A stretch of 64,000 nt of DNA from Cylindrospermum sp. NIES-4074 (lineage in GTDB: Bacteria > Cyanobacteriota > Cyanobacteriia > Cyanobacteriales > Nostocaceae), in assembly GCA_003994795.1 (NCBI GenBank), contig AP018269.1:5357677-5421676 (forward strand), read 5' to 3'. Position numbers and translations under genes: made by a program. A model generated the notes under the pieces. The model did not search any database and was not told the DNA's origin. It was given only the letters and a program-made list of their open reading frames with translations. Every line of letters starts with the position of its first letter. Positions within the stretch are counted from its first letter, which is position 1. Below are positions 38,140 to 47,759 of the stretch, in pieces.

Positions 38140-39894
38140 ATGCAAAATTCCCATTCAAGCTCTCGCAATTTATCTCAATTATTATTGTCCTTTGGCGGTA
38201 CTGTCGTTTTGACCAGCTTGGTAGTCGCTGGGGTAATAGTTGGACTACGGGAATTAGGCACCTTGGAAGGATTGGAGTTAGGCGCTTATGATTCACTGAT
38301 GCGATCGCGTCCCGACAAAGGGCTAGATAAGCGCTTTACAGTACTTGGTATTGATGATTCAGATATCCAGATCCTCAAAGAGTACCCAGTTACAGATGGC
38401 ACCTTAGCAAAAGCCTTAAGGAAATTGGAAGACCAAGGAGCAGAAGTAATTGGGATAGATATTTTAAGAGATATTCCCCAAGGGCCACCCCAAGGTCGTA
38501 AAGATTTAGAGGAAGTGCTATCAAATAGCGATCGCATTGTGGCGGTATGTGAAATGAGCAAGGAAGACTCCCCCGGAACCCCATCCGCGCCAGGTATCTC
38601 AGAAGACAGGGTGGCCGTAGCTGATTACCCTGCTGATCCTGGGGGTATTGTGAGACGGGGGATGATCATTGGCATTCCCCAAAAATCAAAACTGCCACTA
38701 CCAGTTCAACATCTCTGCAATGACCCCAATCCCGACAATCAAATACCATCCTTGAGTTTCCAAATGGTACTGCGTTACTTATACGCAAAAAAAATTGAGC
38801 CACAACAAACAAAATCTGGTGAAATCCAATTAGGAACTACGGTTCTCAAACGCCTAGAAAAGAAAGCAGGTGGATATCGTAACCTCGATTCTGGAGCTTA
38901 CCAAATATTACTCAACTACCGTTCTGCCAAAAATTCAGTCAAGGTAATATCGCTCCGGGACTTGCTGGCAGATAAAGTCCCTGCAATTAACATCAAAGGC
39001 AAAATTATCTTAGCTGGTTATACGGGCGCAGTTGTACATGATACTTTTTACACTCCCTTTAGTGCAGGTGCTGCGGACAACCAAAAAATGCCTGGGGTAG
39101 TAGTTCACGCTCAAAATGCCAGTCAAATAATCAGTGCAGTTTTGGATAAACAACCACTGATGTGGTATTGGCATCAGTGGCAAGAAAGTTTATGGATTTT
39201 TGGTTGGACAGCATTGGGAGCCATTCTAGCCTGGCGAATTCGTACTCCTTGGATATTGATACTAGGTGGTGGGGTAGCGATCGCCATATTAGTTGGAACT
39301 AGCTATGTACTATTTATTCAAGCCGGGTGGATACCTCTAGTACCCCCATTACTTGGACTCTTGGCAAGTGTCACCAGCGTCGTATTAATAGATAGGTACG
39401 CCGCAACAATTGTCAAAACAGTTAAAGGCTTCCTGAAAATGAACGTCGAGATTGATGAAAAAAAAAAGGAGGAGGAAGTAGCGGCAATTGTTGAAAGTGA
39501 TTACTTTTTAGACTTGCAACAAAGGGCAAAAGATTTGCGGGTTCGAGATAAAAACGAAGTTTCAACCAGTATCAAACCTCCTCTTAGTACCAAAGTTGAA
39601 AACAGCGTAATTGATACCTCAGCAGCTACTCAACCAATACCATCCAGAAGAAGCGCAGAAGTAATTAGAGCCACCCCCACTGTGCAACAAACACAATTAA
39701 TAGAAGAAGTAGACTATTTGCAACAGGTGCGCGACAAACGGCGTCAACTCAACTCATCAGAAGAAGTTACTGATGCCAGCAACCCAGAAGTAACAGCCGC
39801 ACAAATAGCAGGTGAAAGCGAAAATCAGGCAGAAATAGCATACTTAGAACAATTACAGCGCCGGGGTAAGAGGATGAGAGAAGGTAAAAAGTAA
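38140..39894 (+). CDS. CHASE2-domain membrane sensor
   Basis: 584 residues. One N-terminal helix (LLLSFGGTVVLTSLVVAGVIVGL), an extracytoplasmic CHASE2 domain (YDSLMRSRPDKGLDKRFTVLGIDDSDIQ, LRKLEDQGAEVIGIDIL), three closely spaced C-terminal helices (about residues 350-430), and a long charged cytoplasmic tail with coiled-coil character and repeats of the form EVDYLQQVRDKRR / EIAYLEQLQRRGKR. There is no kinase or cyclase domain, so the tail must signal through a partner. The winged-helix-like and MinD-like genes follow directly. Confidence 0.9.
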   Translation: MQNSHSSSRNLSQLLLSFGGTVVLTSLVVAGVIVGLRELGTLEGLELGAYDSLMRSRPDKGLDKRFTVLGIDDSDIQILKEYPVTDGTLAKALRKLEDQGAEVIGIDILRDIPQGPPQGRKDLEEVLSNSDRIVAVCEMSKEDSPGTPSAPGISEDRVAVADYPADPGGIVRRGMIIGIPQKSKLPLPVQHLCNDPNPDNQIPSLSFQMVLRYLYAKKIEPQQTKSGEIQLGTTVLKRLEKKAGGYRNLDSGAYQILLNYRSAKNSVKVISLRDLLADKVPAINIKGKIILAGYTGAVVHDTFYTPFSAGAADNQKMPGVVVHAQNASQIISAVLDKQPLMWYWHQWQESLWIFGWTALGAILAWRIRTPWILILGGGVAIAILVGTSYVLFIQAGWIPLVPPLLGLLASVTSVVLIDRYAATIVKTVKGFLKMNVEIDEKKKEEEVAAIVESDYFLDLQQRAKDLRVRDKNEVSTSIKPPLSTKVENSVIDTSAATQPIPSRRSAEVIRATPTVQQTQLIEEVDYLQQVRDKRRQLNSSEEVTDASNPEVTAAQIAGESENQAEIAYLEQLQRRGKRMREGKK

Positions 39895-39958
39895 AAATTG
39901 CCTCAGTTAAGTAAACAACAATCAATATCCCTTTTAGTCAACCACAAACAAAGCAAAT

Positions 39959-40252
39959 ATGAGTAACCCAGACTTTGAAACCCCGGCAGAAAAAAGTGTA
40001 GCTGATGTCATAAATTTGCCTGACGACCAGCGGCAACTTGTTAACTGGATAACTCATCAGCAAAAAGTGACCGCTTCCGAAGTCGCGACTCACACAAATC
40101 AGACAGAAGAAGTTACCCAAGCACAACTTCAAAGCCTTGTCTCACAAGGTTTTATTCAAGAAATCAATGACAGTGGCTCGGTGTACTATCAACCTCGCTT
40201 TGTTGGCAAACAAAAAAGTAGGCTTTCGCAAAAGATATGGGACAAGCTCTAA
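39959..40252 (+). CDS. Small winged-helix-like protein
   Basis: 97 residues. The core LVNWITHQQKVTASEVATHTNQTEEVTQAQLQSLVSQGFIQEI reads as a MarR-like winged helix, with helix 2-turn-helix 3 around residues 40-60. It might bind DNA or, as in several ParA partners, act as a protein adaptor. It lies 64 bp after the CHASE2 gene and 111 bp before the MinD-like gene on one strand. Confidence 0.7.
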   Translation: MSNPDFETPAEKSVADVINLPDDQRQLVNWITHQQKVTASEVATHTNQTEEVTQAQLQSLVSQGFIQEINDSGSVYYQPRFVGKQKSRLSQKIWDKL

Positions 40253-40363
40253 AAGACAAAAGTAATTAGGTTTCTTACTTCTGCTGATAGCTGACTGCTG
40301 ACCGCTGATAGCTGAATGCTTACAATTTGCCTTTGACCTTTCACATTTTAACTTTTTGCAGCC

Positions 40364-41128
40364 ATGTCAAAAATTGTGTCTATTCACTCATTTCGGGGTG
40401 GTACGGGCAAATCAAATTCAACTGCTAACCTAGCTGCAATTGTGGCGCGTTCTGGGTTTAGAGTTGGCATCGTTGACACCGATATTCAATCTCCAGGAAT
40501 TCACGTCCTGTTTGGTTTTGATGATCAGAAAATTAAATTTGCGCTTAATGATTATCTTTGGGGTAACTGTGCTATTGAAGAATGCGCTTATGACGTTACC
40601 TCAATTTTGGGCAAATCAGGAAAGCCAAATAGCAGCCTTTATCTGATTCCTTCCAGTATTAAAGCTAAAGACATTACCAAAGTGCTGCGGGAAGGATTTG
40701 ATTTTAATTTGCTAAATGATGGCTTTCAAGAACTGATTGATGCTCTCGACTTGGATTACTTATTGATTGATACCCATCCCGGACTTAATGAGGAGACTTT
40801 GCTATCGATCGCCATTTCGGATATCCTAGTTTTGATTTTGCGTCCTGATCGCCAAGACTTTCAAGGCACAGCCGTAACAGTTGAGGTAGCCCGCAGGTTG
40901 GAAGTCCCAAAATTGCTACTGTTAATTAACAAAGCACTGCCAGCACTGGATTTTGACGTTTTGCAGCAAAATGTTGAAAAGACTTACAATGCGCCCGTAG
41001 CTGGCATTATGCCACTTTCAGAAGAAATGATCCAAATGGCAAGCAGCGATATTTTCTGCCTACGCTTCCCGGATCATTATGTCAGCAAAATTTTGGAGAA
41101 AGTTGCCCAGATGATCATTCAAAATTAA
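40364..41128 (+). CDS. MinD/ParA-like ATPase with variant Walker A
   Basis: 254-residue P-loop ATPase of the deviant-Walker group. The P-loop reads SFRGGTGKSNSTANLA; the signature Lys of KGGxGK is Arg here. Switch-type Asp in GIVDTDIQSPG and YLLIDTHPGLNE, and IMPLSEEM near the end, follow ParA/MinD. It lacks a recognisable C-terminal amphipathic helix of MinD. Encoded right after a CHASE2 sensor and a winged-helix-like protein, so it may position or transduce for that sensor. A nearby chromosome-partitioning parB is absent. Confidence 0.88.
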   Translation: MSKIVSIHSFRGGTGKSNSTANLAAIVARSGFRVGIVDTDIQSPGIHVLFGFDDQKIKFALNDYLWGNCAIEECAYDVTSILGKSGKPNSSLYLIPSSIKAKDITKVLREGFDFNLLNDGFQELIDALDLDYLLIDTHPGLNEETLLSIAISDILVLILRPDRQDFQGTAVTVEVARRLEVPKLLLLINKALPALDFDVLQQNVEKTYNAPVAGIMPLSEEMIQMASSDIFCLRFPDHYVSKILEKVAQMIIQN

Positions 41129-41145
41129 GAAATTTAGTTACTCTT

Positions 41146-41157
41146 AGGACTTACGCA
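41146..41157. repeat. Solo AGGACTTACGCA end
   Basis: Exact copy of the terminal 12-mer of the palindromic elements, 34 bp before the heptamer array. No matching right end is found within 200 bp, so it is probably a truncated copy. Confidence 0.55.
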
Positions 41158-41190
41158 CCAATATTCTTTGTGAAGAGAGGGTGTGGGGAG

Positions 41191-41582
41191 TGCTGAGTGC
41201 TGAGTGCTGAGTGCTGAGTGCTGAGTGCTGAGTGCTGAGTGCTGAGTGCTGAGTGCTGAGTGCTGAGTGCTGAGTGCTGAGTGCTGAGTGCTGAGTGCTG
41301 AGTGCTGAGTGCTGAGTGCTGAGTGCTGAGTGCTGAGTGCTGAGTGCTGAGTGCTGAGTGCTGAGTGCTGAGTGCTGAGTGCTGAGTGCTGAGTGCTGAG
41401 TGCTGAGTGCTGAGTGCTGAGTGCTGAGTGCTGAGTGCTGAGTGCTGAGTGCTGAGTGCTGAGTGCTGAGTGCTGAGTGCTGAGTGCTGAGTGCTGAGTG
41501 CTGAGTGCTGAGTGCTGAGTGCTGAGTGCTGAGTGCTGAGTGCTGAGTGCTGAGTGCTGAGTGCTGAGTGCTGAGTGCTGAG
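41191..41582. repeat. Perfect 56-copy heptamer array (TGCTGAG)n
   Basis: 392 bp made of exactly 56 unbroken TGCTGAG units, flanked on both sides by the related unit TGGGGAG. This is a large STRR of the kind seen in heterocystous cyanobacteria. Uninterrupted purity points to recent slippage or homogenisation. It lies between the convergent ends of the MinD-like and fusion genes. Confidence 0.95.
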
Positions 41583-41690
41583 TGGGGAGTGTGGGGGGTG
41601 AGAGATATTAAATATTATTCCTCTGCTTCCTCTGCTACCCCATCTCCCCCATCTTCCCCATCTCCCCCCTCTCCCCCCTCTCCTTTTTTA

Positions 41691-44600
41691 TTACCACGGG
41701 TTGCCAATTAACGTAAAAGCAGACCAAAAATAGGGATGTTCTAAATCTTTATCACCGAGTTCCTTTAAGGCTGAAGGTAAATTGATATCACCACGAGAAA
41801 GATTTAGTTGCCCATTTACCAGTCGCACTTGCCCTTTTAGCATTGCCACTTGCGTCCGTCTGAGGGCTTCTGCTTTGATGGGGGCTGTTTTCAATTGCTC
41901 ATAGAATTCACTCATCAATCCTAAAGTGCCTTCATCTGAGACATACCACAAACTCGCTAGGGCTGATTTAGCACCAGCTTGAACTGCAAAACCAGCAAAG
42001 CCTAACTCCGCGTCCTCATCTCCCAAAGCAGTGCGACAGGCACTCAAAACTACTAGTTCTACAGGCGGGTTATTCCAACCAAGTTCCCGCACTCGATCCA
42101 TTGTCAATTGGGTATCCCACAACTGAATGTAAGATTGACTGGGAACACCAGGCTTAAATTCGCCGTGGGTGGCTAGGTGGATAATGCCATAGGGCTTTTG
42201 CTGACGCTGTGCTAAGAGATTTTTGAGGGTGAAGCCTTCATTTAAGAAGTATTTACCTGGCCATAGTCGGGAGGTAATGGTTTTTAATTCTGTGGGAACT
42301 GCGGGTAGAGGGTTTTGGCTGGTAAATTTGGATGCACCCATACCCAGAACCTCGGCTTTTTTGAGGTCAACATAATCTGTATTGGAGAGGCTGAGGCTGG
42401 GCATTAAACCAACACTGTAGCTTTCTATCAAATACTGTTTACCATCATAGAGAGCGGCAAAAGGTAGCGATCGCAATCCTGCATCCACAATAAAGACTAA
42501 ATTGTTGATTTTCTGCGCTTGTAGTTCGCTTTCTATGGGCGTAATTAGCCATTCATACAGCTGTTTAGCTGCATCTTGATAGTCGTTACGCAAGTCGGGA
42601 TTTGTAACTCGGCTTTTGAAGGTTTGGGCAACTGCTATCACTTGCTCCCGCGTCACCTTGAGGACTTTGCGAATTGGCTTACCCTTGGCGGTGACAATTA
42701 ACAATTCTAAGCGATCGCTTGGGGATGTTATGGGTATTGGTTGACTTTCTGCCAGATCATCAGAGGCTGCAAGACTTTCAGGGACAAAATTAATATATAT
42801 GAGTGCAGGTTTAACACCAGTTGCCGCATTAATTTTTTCTAGGATATCACTGACTTGGCTGACAGTTTTAATCTCAGATTTGGCAGTGATACCTAAATAT
42901 TGCTGAAACTGGTTAGTGAACTTTTCCTCAATTCCCAATGCCCCATTGTTGGCTGGAACAGGTAAGGCAACCAGTGGTAGTGTTGTGTTAGGGGATTTTG
43001 CCAACTGCTCTGGATTGGGAAGATTATCTGAGTTATTGGTCAAACTGAAGTTAGCAGGAATTAAACTCCCACTATTAGCACTGATGTTATAACTACCTGT
43101 AACTGAATTAGCCGTTACAGGGATAGAAACAACGCCGCTGCTATTGGTTGTCAGAGTAGTGTTTCCCGTGAAATTAGCACTTGCACCACTACTTGGGGCA
43201 TTAAAGGTAACTGTGGCATTAGAGATTAAGTTGCCATATTGGTCTTTGACGGTAGCTTGCAGTGAGTTGGCAAAAGCAGTATTTACAACTGTAGTTTGCG
43301 GTGTCCCACCTGTAGCTGTGATACTGGCTGCGACATCTGGGTTATTTGTCAAACTGAAATCAGCAGGAATTAAACTCCCACTATTAGCACTGACGCTATA
43401 ACTACCTGCCACTGTATTCGCCGTTACCGGGATAGAAACAACACCGCTGCTATCGGTTGTCAGGGTAGTATTTCCTGTGAAGTTGGCACTTGCACCACTG
43501 CTTGGGGCATTAAAGGTAACTGTGGCATTGGAGATTAAGTTGCCATATTGGTCTTTGACGGTAGCTTGCAGTGAGTTGGCAAAAGCAGTATTTACAACTG
43601 TAGTTTGCGGTGTTCCACCTGTAGCTATGATACTGGCTGCGACATCTGGGTTATTGGTCAAACTGAAGTCAGCCGGGGTGAGACTGCCACTATTGGCACT
43701 GACGTTATAACTACCGGCCACTGTATTCGCCGTTACTGGGATGGTAACAAGTCCGCTGCTATCGGTTGTCAGGGTAGTATTTCCTGTGAAGCTGGCAGTT
43801 GCACCAGTCGTTGGGGCATTAAAAGAAACTGTGATACCAGAAACAGGTTTATTGAAGCCGGTTTCTGTTACTTTTGCTTGTAAGTCTGTGGAAAAATTAT
43901 TGTTAACAATGGCACTTTGTCCTGACCCAGCAGTAGGTAGGAGACTATAACCCAGCAACTCAAATGCACCAATATCAGATGTTGTGCCTTGAGGTCGGCT
44001 GATACCACGTTGATCTGTGGTGATGTCTTGATCAGTGATGCCAGTATCAATTGCTGGGCTACCAGGTAGCAGGGCAAAGGTTTGCGTAGAACCACCGTAG
44101 TCCCCCAGAACTGAAAGTTTTGGATCAATCAGCGCCCTAGTAGTACCCACCTGATTGCCGTTAATTCCATTGCTGATGCCTGTTCCAGTGCCATCTCCGA
44201 TGAGGTTATAGCTACTAGCTGCATCCAAACTCCCAAACACATCGGGATTATTTGGACTTGTGTTACCCGCCACAATAGTATTCTTCAGTGTCACCGTTGC
44301 ACCTACTATATCCCTGTAGATGCCGCCGCCGTTGCCGCTGGCTGAATTCAGGCTGAAGGTGCTGCTGTTGACGTTTACTGCACCACCATAAGCATAAAAA
44401 CCACCACCGTTGGTTGCTGAATTAGCACCGAAAGTGCTATTGATCACGGACACATTGCCGAATGAGTTATAAAAGCCGCCACCACTACTATTCGCGGAAT
44501 TATTGCTGAAAGTGCTGGCGATAACAACTACATCACCTGATGAGTTATAAATAGCACCGCCATTGTTGCTTGCGGAATTGTCACTGAAGGTACTATTGCT

Positions 44601-47459
44601 GACGAACACACGACCTCCATCACCACCAGTAAGATGTATAGCACCGCCATTAGAAGTTGCCGAATTGCCACTATTAAAGGTGCTATTTGCAATGTTTGTA
44701 GTACCAAATGAGTTATAAATACCGCCACCGGAGTCTGCGGAATTGCTTGTGAAGGTACTGCCGTCGATATTCAGCGTGCCGCCTGATTGGTAGATAGCAC
44801 CACCTTTGCCTCCACTTTCGCCGGCAAAGACTGTGGAGTTGCCACTGAAGATAACGTTGTTGATATTCAGCGTATCGCTTGATTGAGAAATGCCCCCACC
44901 ATTACTGTCAGTTGCGTTGCCATTAATAATCGCCAAATCATTGAGAGTTACTATCCCTCCCGTCCCTGAAATCTCAAATACACCGTATTTATTTTCACCA
45001 TCTATCTTCGTGTTACTTGCCCCAGCACCATTTAAGGTTAGAGGTTTATTAATCAATATAGTGTTGCCTGTATACGTGCCTGCACCCAAATTGATTGTGG
45101 TATTTCCTGCTACGCTGCCAATTGCATCAACGGCGTTTTGAATTGAACTAGTGAGAGGGTTTGTCTCTGGTTGCACCTGATTGAGATTAAATGTCAGATC
45201 GCCATTAATATTTATGGTTGGGGAACCGTAGGAATTCCGTAAAAATTGCCGTCCTGTCAGTGTCAATGATGCAGTGCTAGTTCCCGTTTGGTTAATCGAA
45301 TCTGTCAGGGTAATATCACCATTACCCCCCACCCCACTGGAAGTTGTCAGGGTGACACTCGTACCACCATCCAAGGCACTGGAGATGGTTGCAGGATCAA
45401 TATCACTGTTATTGGATGGGTCAAATAGTCCTGCTGTTATCGTCCCATTACCACCGTTGATAATATTGATATCCGTCGGGTCAAGTAACCAAGTCCCTGC
45501 TTTTCCATTAGTGGCACTGGCATCTACCTTAGCACCGGTCACATTCAGGGAATTTTTCCCGGAGGTTTCCACTAAGCCACCGTTACCACCTTTAGCGGTA
45601 ATTGTGCCCAAGAAACGGGTGGTATCATCTGCCCAAACAATGACTTTGCCACCGTTACCGTTTTGCCCTCCATTGGCATTAATGACAGAATCGCTGCTAA
45701 CAAAGGTACGGCTGGCATTGGGGACTGTTCCCTTACCTTGATAATCACCCCCAACTAGGACTGTACCGCCATTGATGCCAGAAGCGTTGAGGTTGGCTTT
45801 GAGGAGGGCAATGCGATCGCCTAATATATTAATTTGACCTGTGCTATCAGCAATACTATTGCTAGGGTTGGTGACAGACACTTGTCCACTAATAATGGTT
45901 GTACCAGCATCAGTAGGAATCGGTGTATTTGTACTTGTCAGCTTGATCTCGCCATTTTCAACTGTCACTCCTGTGGCATTTTGGAGATTACCACCTGTAA
46001 GTAATGCCGGCAGGGAGAGTGGGGAAAATGGTTGCGGGTTAATTTGGGCTTTCGTTTCTATCGGTAAATCTAAACTCAATAAACTATTTGCTTGTGCCAG
46101 CCGAACCAGTTTTTCTCCCGGCACTGCCATAATTGTGATGTTACCGTTGGCAGCGGTGACAGTCCCTGTATTGATGACTGTCCCACCTAGTAACATGAGG
46201 TTTTGAGCCTCACCTACTGCTAGATTTCCGGCATTGAAGATACTTCCTGGCTGGCTAGTTGTAAAAGCAAAAGCCGTGGGATTGCCGATAAAATTGCTAT
46301 AGTTATTTGCGCCATTGGCATTAAACCATTGGTTGTTACCAAACAAAATTCCATTGGCTGTTGTGGCTGTAAAAGATGCTGGCACATTCAGACTGGAATT
46401 AGCCCCAAATATAATGCCAGCCGGGTTGATTAAATATAAGTTAGAGTTGCCGCCTGTGACTGTAATTAGTCCGTTAATTGCGGAAGCGTTACCACCTGTA
46501 ACCCGCCCTAAAATGTTTTGAATTGATGGTTGAGAAAGAAAGTTGGCAGTTTGATTGGCATCCAGCCCAAATTTTGAGAAACTGTGAAATAAGTTGGCGC
46601 GATCGCCACTTAAACTCCCGCCACTAATATCAATTTTGTTGTCTTGGGTATTGACAATTGTGCCAGTACCATCATTAGCTGGGGTAATTGATTGCGCTTG
46701 AGCAAAATTGGGAAATAGTCCCAGGAATAAAGGTAAAATGCTAGCGGCTACAGAAGTTCCCCAAAACTTGCGGCGTTTTTGTGCTTTGACAACTGTTTTG
46801 TGCGATCGCCTAATTTGCTCTTGTTGTCTTGTTCGAGATATACTTTCTGCATGAGTACGGTAGTAGTAAAGCGGCTGAAAAATATGCTGTACTTTGGCAA
46901 CTTCTGACAGTCGCACACACAAATCGTAATCTTCTACTGTTTCCAGCGACTCATCAATCCCACCCGCTAAATCAAACACTTCCCGACGCATCAGCCGAAA
47001 GTGAAATGTCATAAACTTGTTTAACAGTTCTTCCCGGCTGTAGGGAACAAGACAACGATAGCCATAGCTGAGAACTGTATTCTGTTCATCAATATCTAGA
47101 TAGTCGGTGTAAACCCAACCGATTTCTGGTTGTGCATCCAAAACCCCTGCGGTTGCTGCTAATGCTGTTGGTGCGAGTAAGTCATCACTATCCACCCAAC
47201 CAAGATAAGGGGCGCTAGTTTGGGCAATTGCTGCTTTTAAAGCCAACCCTCGCCCCAGATGTGTTGCTGCTATCACCCGCACCTGGCTATGGCGCTTTTC
47301 ATATTCGCGGGCAATTTCTAGTGAACGATCTGTCGATCCATCATCCCAAATTAGCAGTTCAAAATCACTCCTGGTTTGGGACAAAATACTTTCAATAGCA
47401 TAGCTCAGGTAATGTTCTCGGTTATAAACTGTAATGACAAGAGAAATTAGTGGCTTCAT
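41691..47459 (-). CDS. Giant fusion: glycosyltransferase-2 / TPS adhesin / Ig-like / CHAT protease
   Basis: 1922 residues. Residues 1-220 are a family-2 glycosyltransferase (SLVITVYNREHYLSYAIESI, DDGS 39-42, DSDD 90-93). Residues 226-256 form an internal signal peptide (basic KAQKRRK, hydrophobic core, AQA). Then a haemagglutination/TPS secretion domain (257 to about 390), a beta-helix with polymorphic-membrane-protein repeats (FSNNSA, GGAIY), three Ig-like repeats of about 103 residues, and a C-terminal CHAT protease with H1765 in HLATHGEF and C1808 in LSACRTALG. No in-frame start lies near the internal signal peptide. A HIP1 octamer (46802-46809) sits at the GT2/adhesin junction. No TpsB transporter gene is in the window. 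Domain calls are firm; whether the fusion is made as one chain is not. Confidence 0.88.
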   Translation of the reverse strand: MKPLISLVITVYNREHYLSYAIESILSQTRSDFELLIWDDGSTDRSLEIAREYEKRHSQVRVIAATHLGRGLALKAAIAQTSAPYLGWVDSDDLLAPTALAATAGVLDAQPEIGWVYTDYLDIDEQNTVLSYGYRCLVPYSREELLNKFMTFHFRLMRREVFDLAGGIDESLETVEDYDLCVRLSEVAKVQHIFQPLYYYRTHAESISRTRQQEQIRRSHKTVVKAQKRRKFWGTSVAASILPLFLGLFPNFAQAQSITPANDGTGTIVNTQDNKIDISGGSLSGDRANLFHSFSKFGLDANQTANFLSQPSIQNILGRVTGGNASAINGLITVTGGNSNLYLINPAGIIFGANSSLNVPASFTATTANGILFGNNQWFNANGANNYSNFIGNPTAFAFTTSQPGSIFNAGNLAVGEAQNLMLLGGTVINTGTVTAANGNITIMAVPGEKLVRLAQANSLLSLDLPIETKAQINPQPFSPLSLPALLTGGNLQNATGVTVENGEIKLTSTNTPIPTDAGTTIISGQVSVTNPSNSIADSTGQINILGDRIALLKANLNASGINGGTVLVGGDYQGKGTVPNASRTFVSSDSVINANGGQNGNGGKVIVWADDTTRFLGTITAKGGNGGLVETSGKNSLNVTGAKVDASATNGKAGTWLLDPTDINIINGGNGTITAGLFDPSNNSDIDPATISSALDGGTSVTLTTSSGVGGNGDITLTDSINQTGTSTASLTLTGRQFLRNSYGSPTININGDLTFNLNQVQPETNPLTSSIQNAVDAIGSVAGNTTINLGAGTYTGNTILINKPLTLNGAGASNTKIDGENKYGVFEISGTGGIVTLNDLAIINGNATDSNGGGISQSSDTLNINNVIFSGNSTVFAGESGGKGGAIYQSGGTLNIDGSTFTSNSADSGGGIYNSFGTTNIANSTFNSGNSATSNGGAIHLTGGDGGRVFVSNSTFSDNSASNNGGAIYNSSGDVVVIASTFSNNSANSSGGGFYNSFGNVSVINSTFGANSATNGGGFYAYGGAVNVNSSTFSLNSASGNGGGIYRDIVGATVTLKNTIVAGNTSPNNPDVFGSLDAASSYNLIGDGTGTGISNGINGNQVGTTRALIDPKLSVLGDYGGSTQTFALLPGSPAIDTGITDQDITTDQRGISRPQGTTSDIGAFELLGYSLLPTAGSGQSAIVNNNFSTDLQAKVTETGFNKPVSGITVSFNAPTTGATASFTGNTTLTTDSSGLVTIPVTANTVAGSYNVSANSGSLTPADFSLTNNPDVAASIIATGGTPQTTVVNTAFANSLQATVKDQYGNLISNATVTFNAPSSGASANFTGNTTLTTDSSGVVSIPVTANTVAGSYSVSANSGSLIPADFSLTNNPDVAASITATGGTPQTTVVNTAFANSLQATVKDQYGNLISNATVTFNAPSSGASANFTGNTTLTTNSSGVVSIPVTANSVTGSYNISANSGSLIPANFSLTNNSDNLPNPEQLAKSPNTTLPLVALPVPANNGALGIEEKFTNQFQQYLGITAKSEIKTVSQVSDILEKINAATGVKPALIYINFVPESLAASDDLAESQPIPITSPSDRLELLIVTAKGKPIRKVLKVTREQVIAVAQTFKSRVTNPDLRNDYQDAAKQLYEWLITPIESELQAQKINNLVFIVDAGLRSLPFAALYDGKQYLIESYSVGLMPSLSLSNTDYVDLKKAEVLGMGASKFTSQNPLPAVPTELKTITSRLWPGKYFLNEGFTLKNLLAQRQQKPYGIIHLATHGEFKPGVPSQSYIQLWDTQLTMDRVRELGWNNPPVELVVLSACRTALGDEDAELGFAGFAVQAGAKSALASLWYVSDEGTLGLMSEFYEQLKTAPIKAEALRRTQVAMLKGQVRLVNGQLNLSRGDINLPSALKELGDKDLEHPYFWSAFTLIGNPW

Positions 47460-47759
47460 AAAAATTCTGATAAAATAAAATGTTGAGCTGACTTTAAAGC
47501 ATATTCCGCTCTGATTCTCAGTCTTTTACCACTCATCCAGATATCTTTTTACAAATTACGACGCACTACTTTGTAAAAAGTTTCATTCCTTGTTCTGGAA
47601 AAACTTCCATAGTTTAAGGGTGGTTTGTTGAATTTCGTCCTTATTTAACCTTGATCACCTAGACAAAATTAACCTGATATTGCTATATTTAATTGCTGCT
47701 GGCTTTCTACTCCATGATTTGTTAAAAAAATCAATAATTATTAAAATTTAATAGACATC
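47460..47759. other. Divergent promoter region
   Basis: AT-rich 300-bp gap between the fusion gene and the TPR gene. I see no repeat or operator in it; it must carry the promoters for both. Confidence 0.5.

Noticed and set aside
37973-38212. 79-codon ORF before the CHASE2 gene
   Set aside because: Overlaps the CHASE2 start in another frame, and its only proper ATG would be internal; no recognisable protein.
41191-41582. Possible CRISPR array
   Set aside because: Units are 7 bp, contiguous and identical with no spacers; it is a tandem heptamer repeat.
43144-45741. Several plus-strand ORFs of 60-155 codons within the fusion gene
   Set aside because: Antisense shadows of the Gly/Thr/Asn-rich adhesin repeats.
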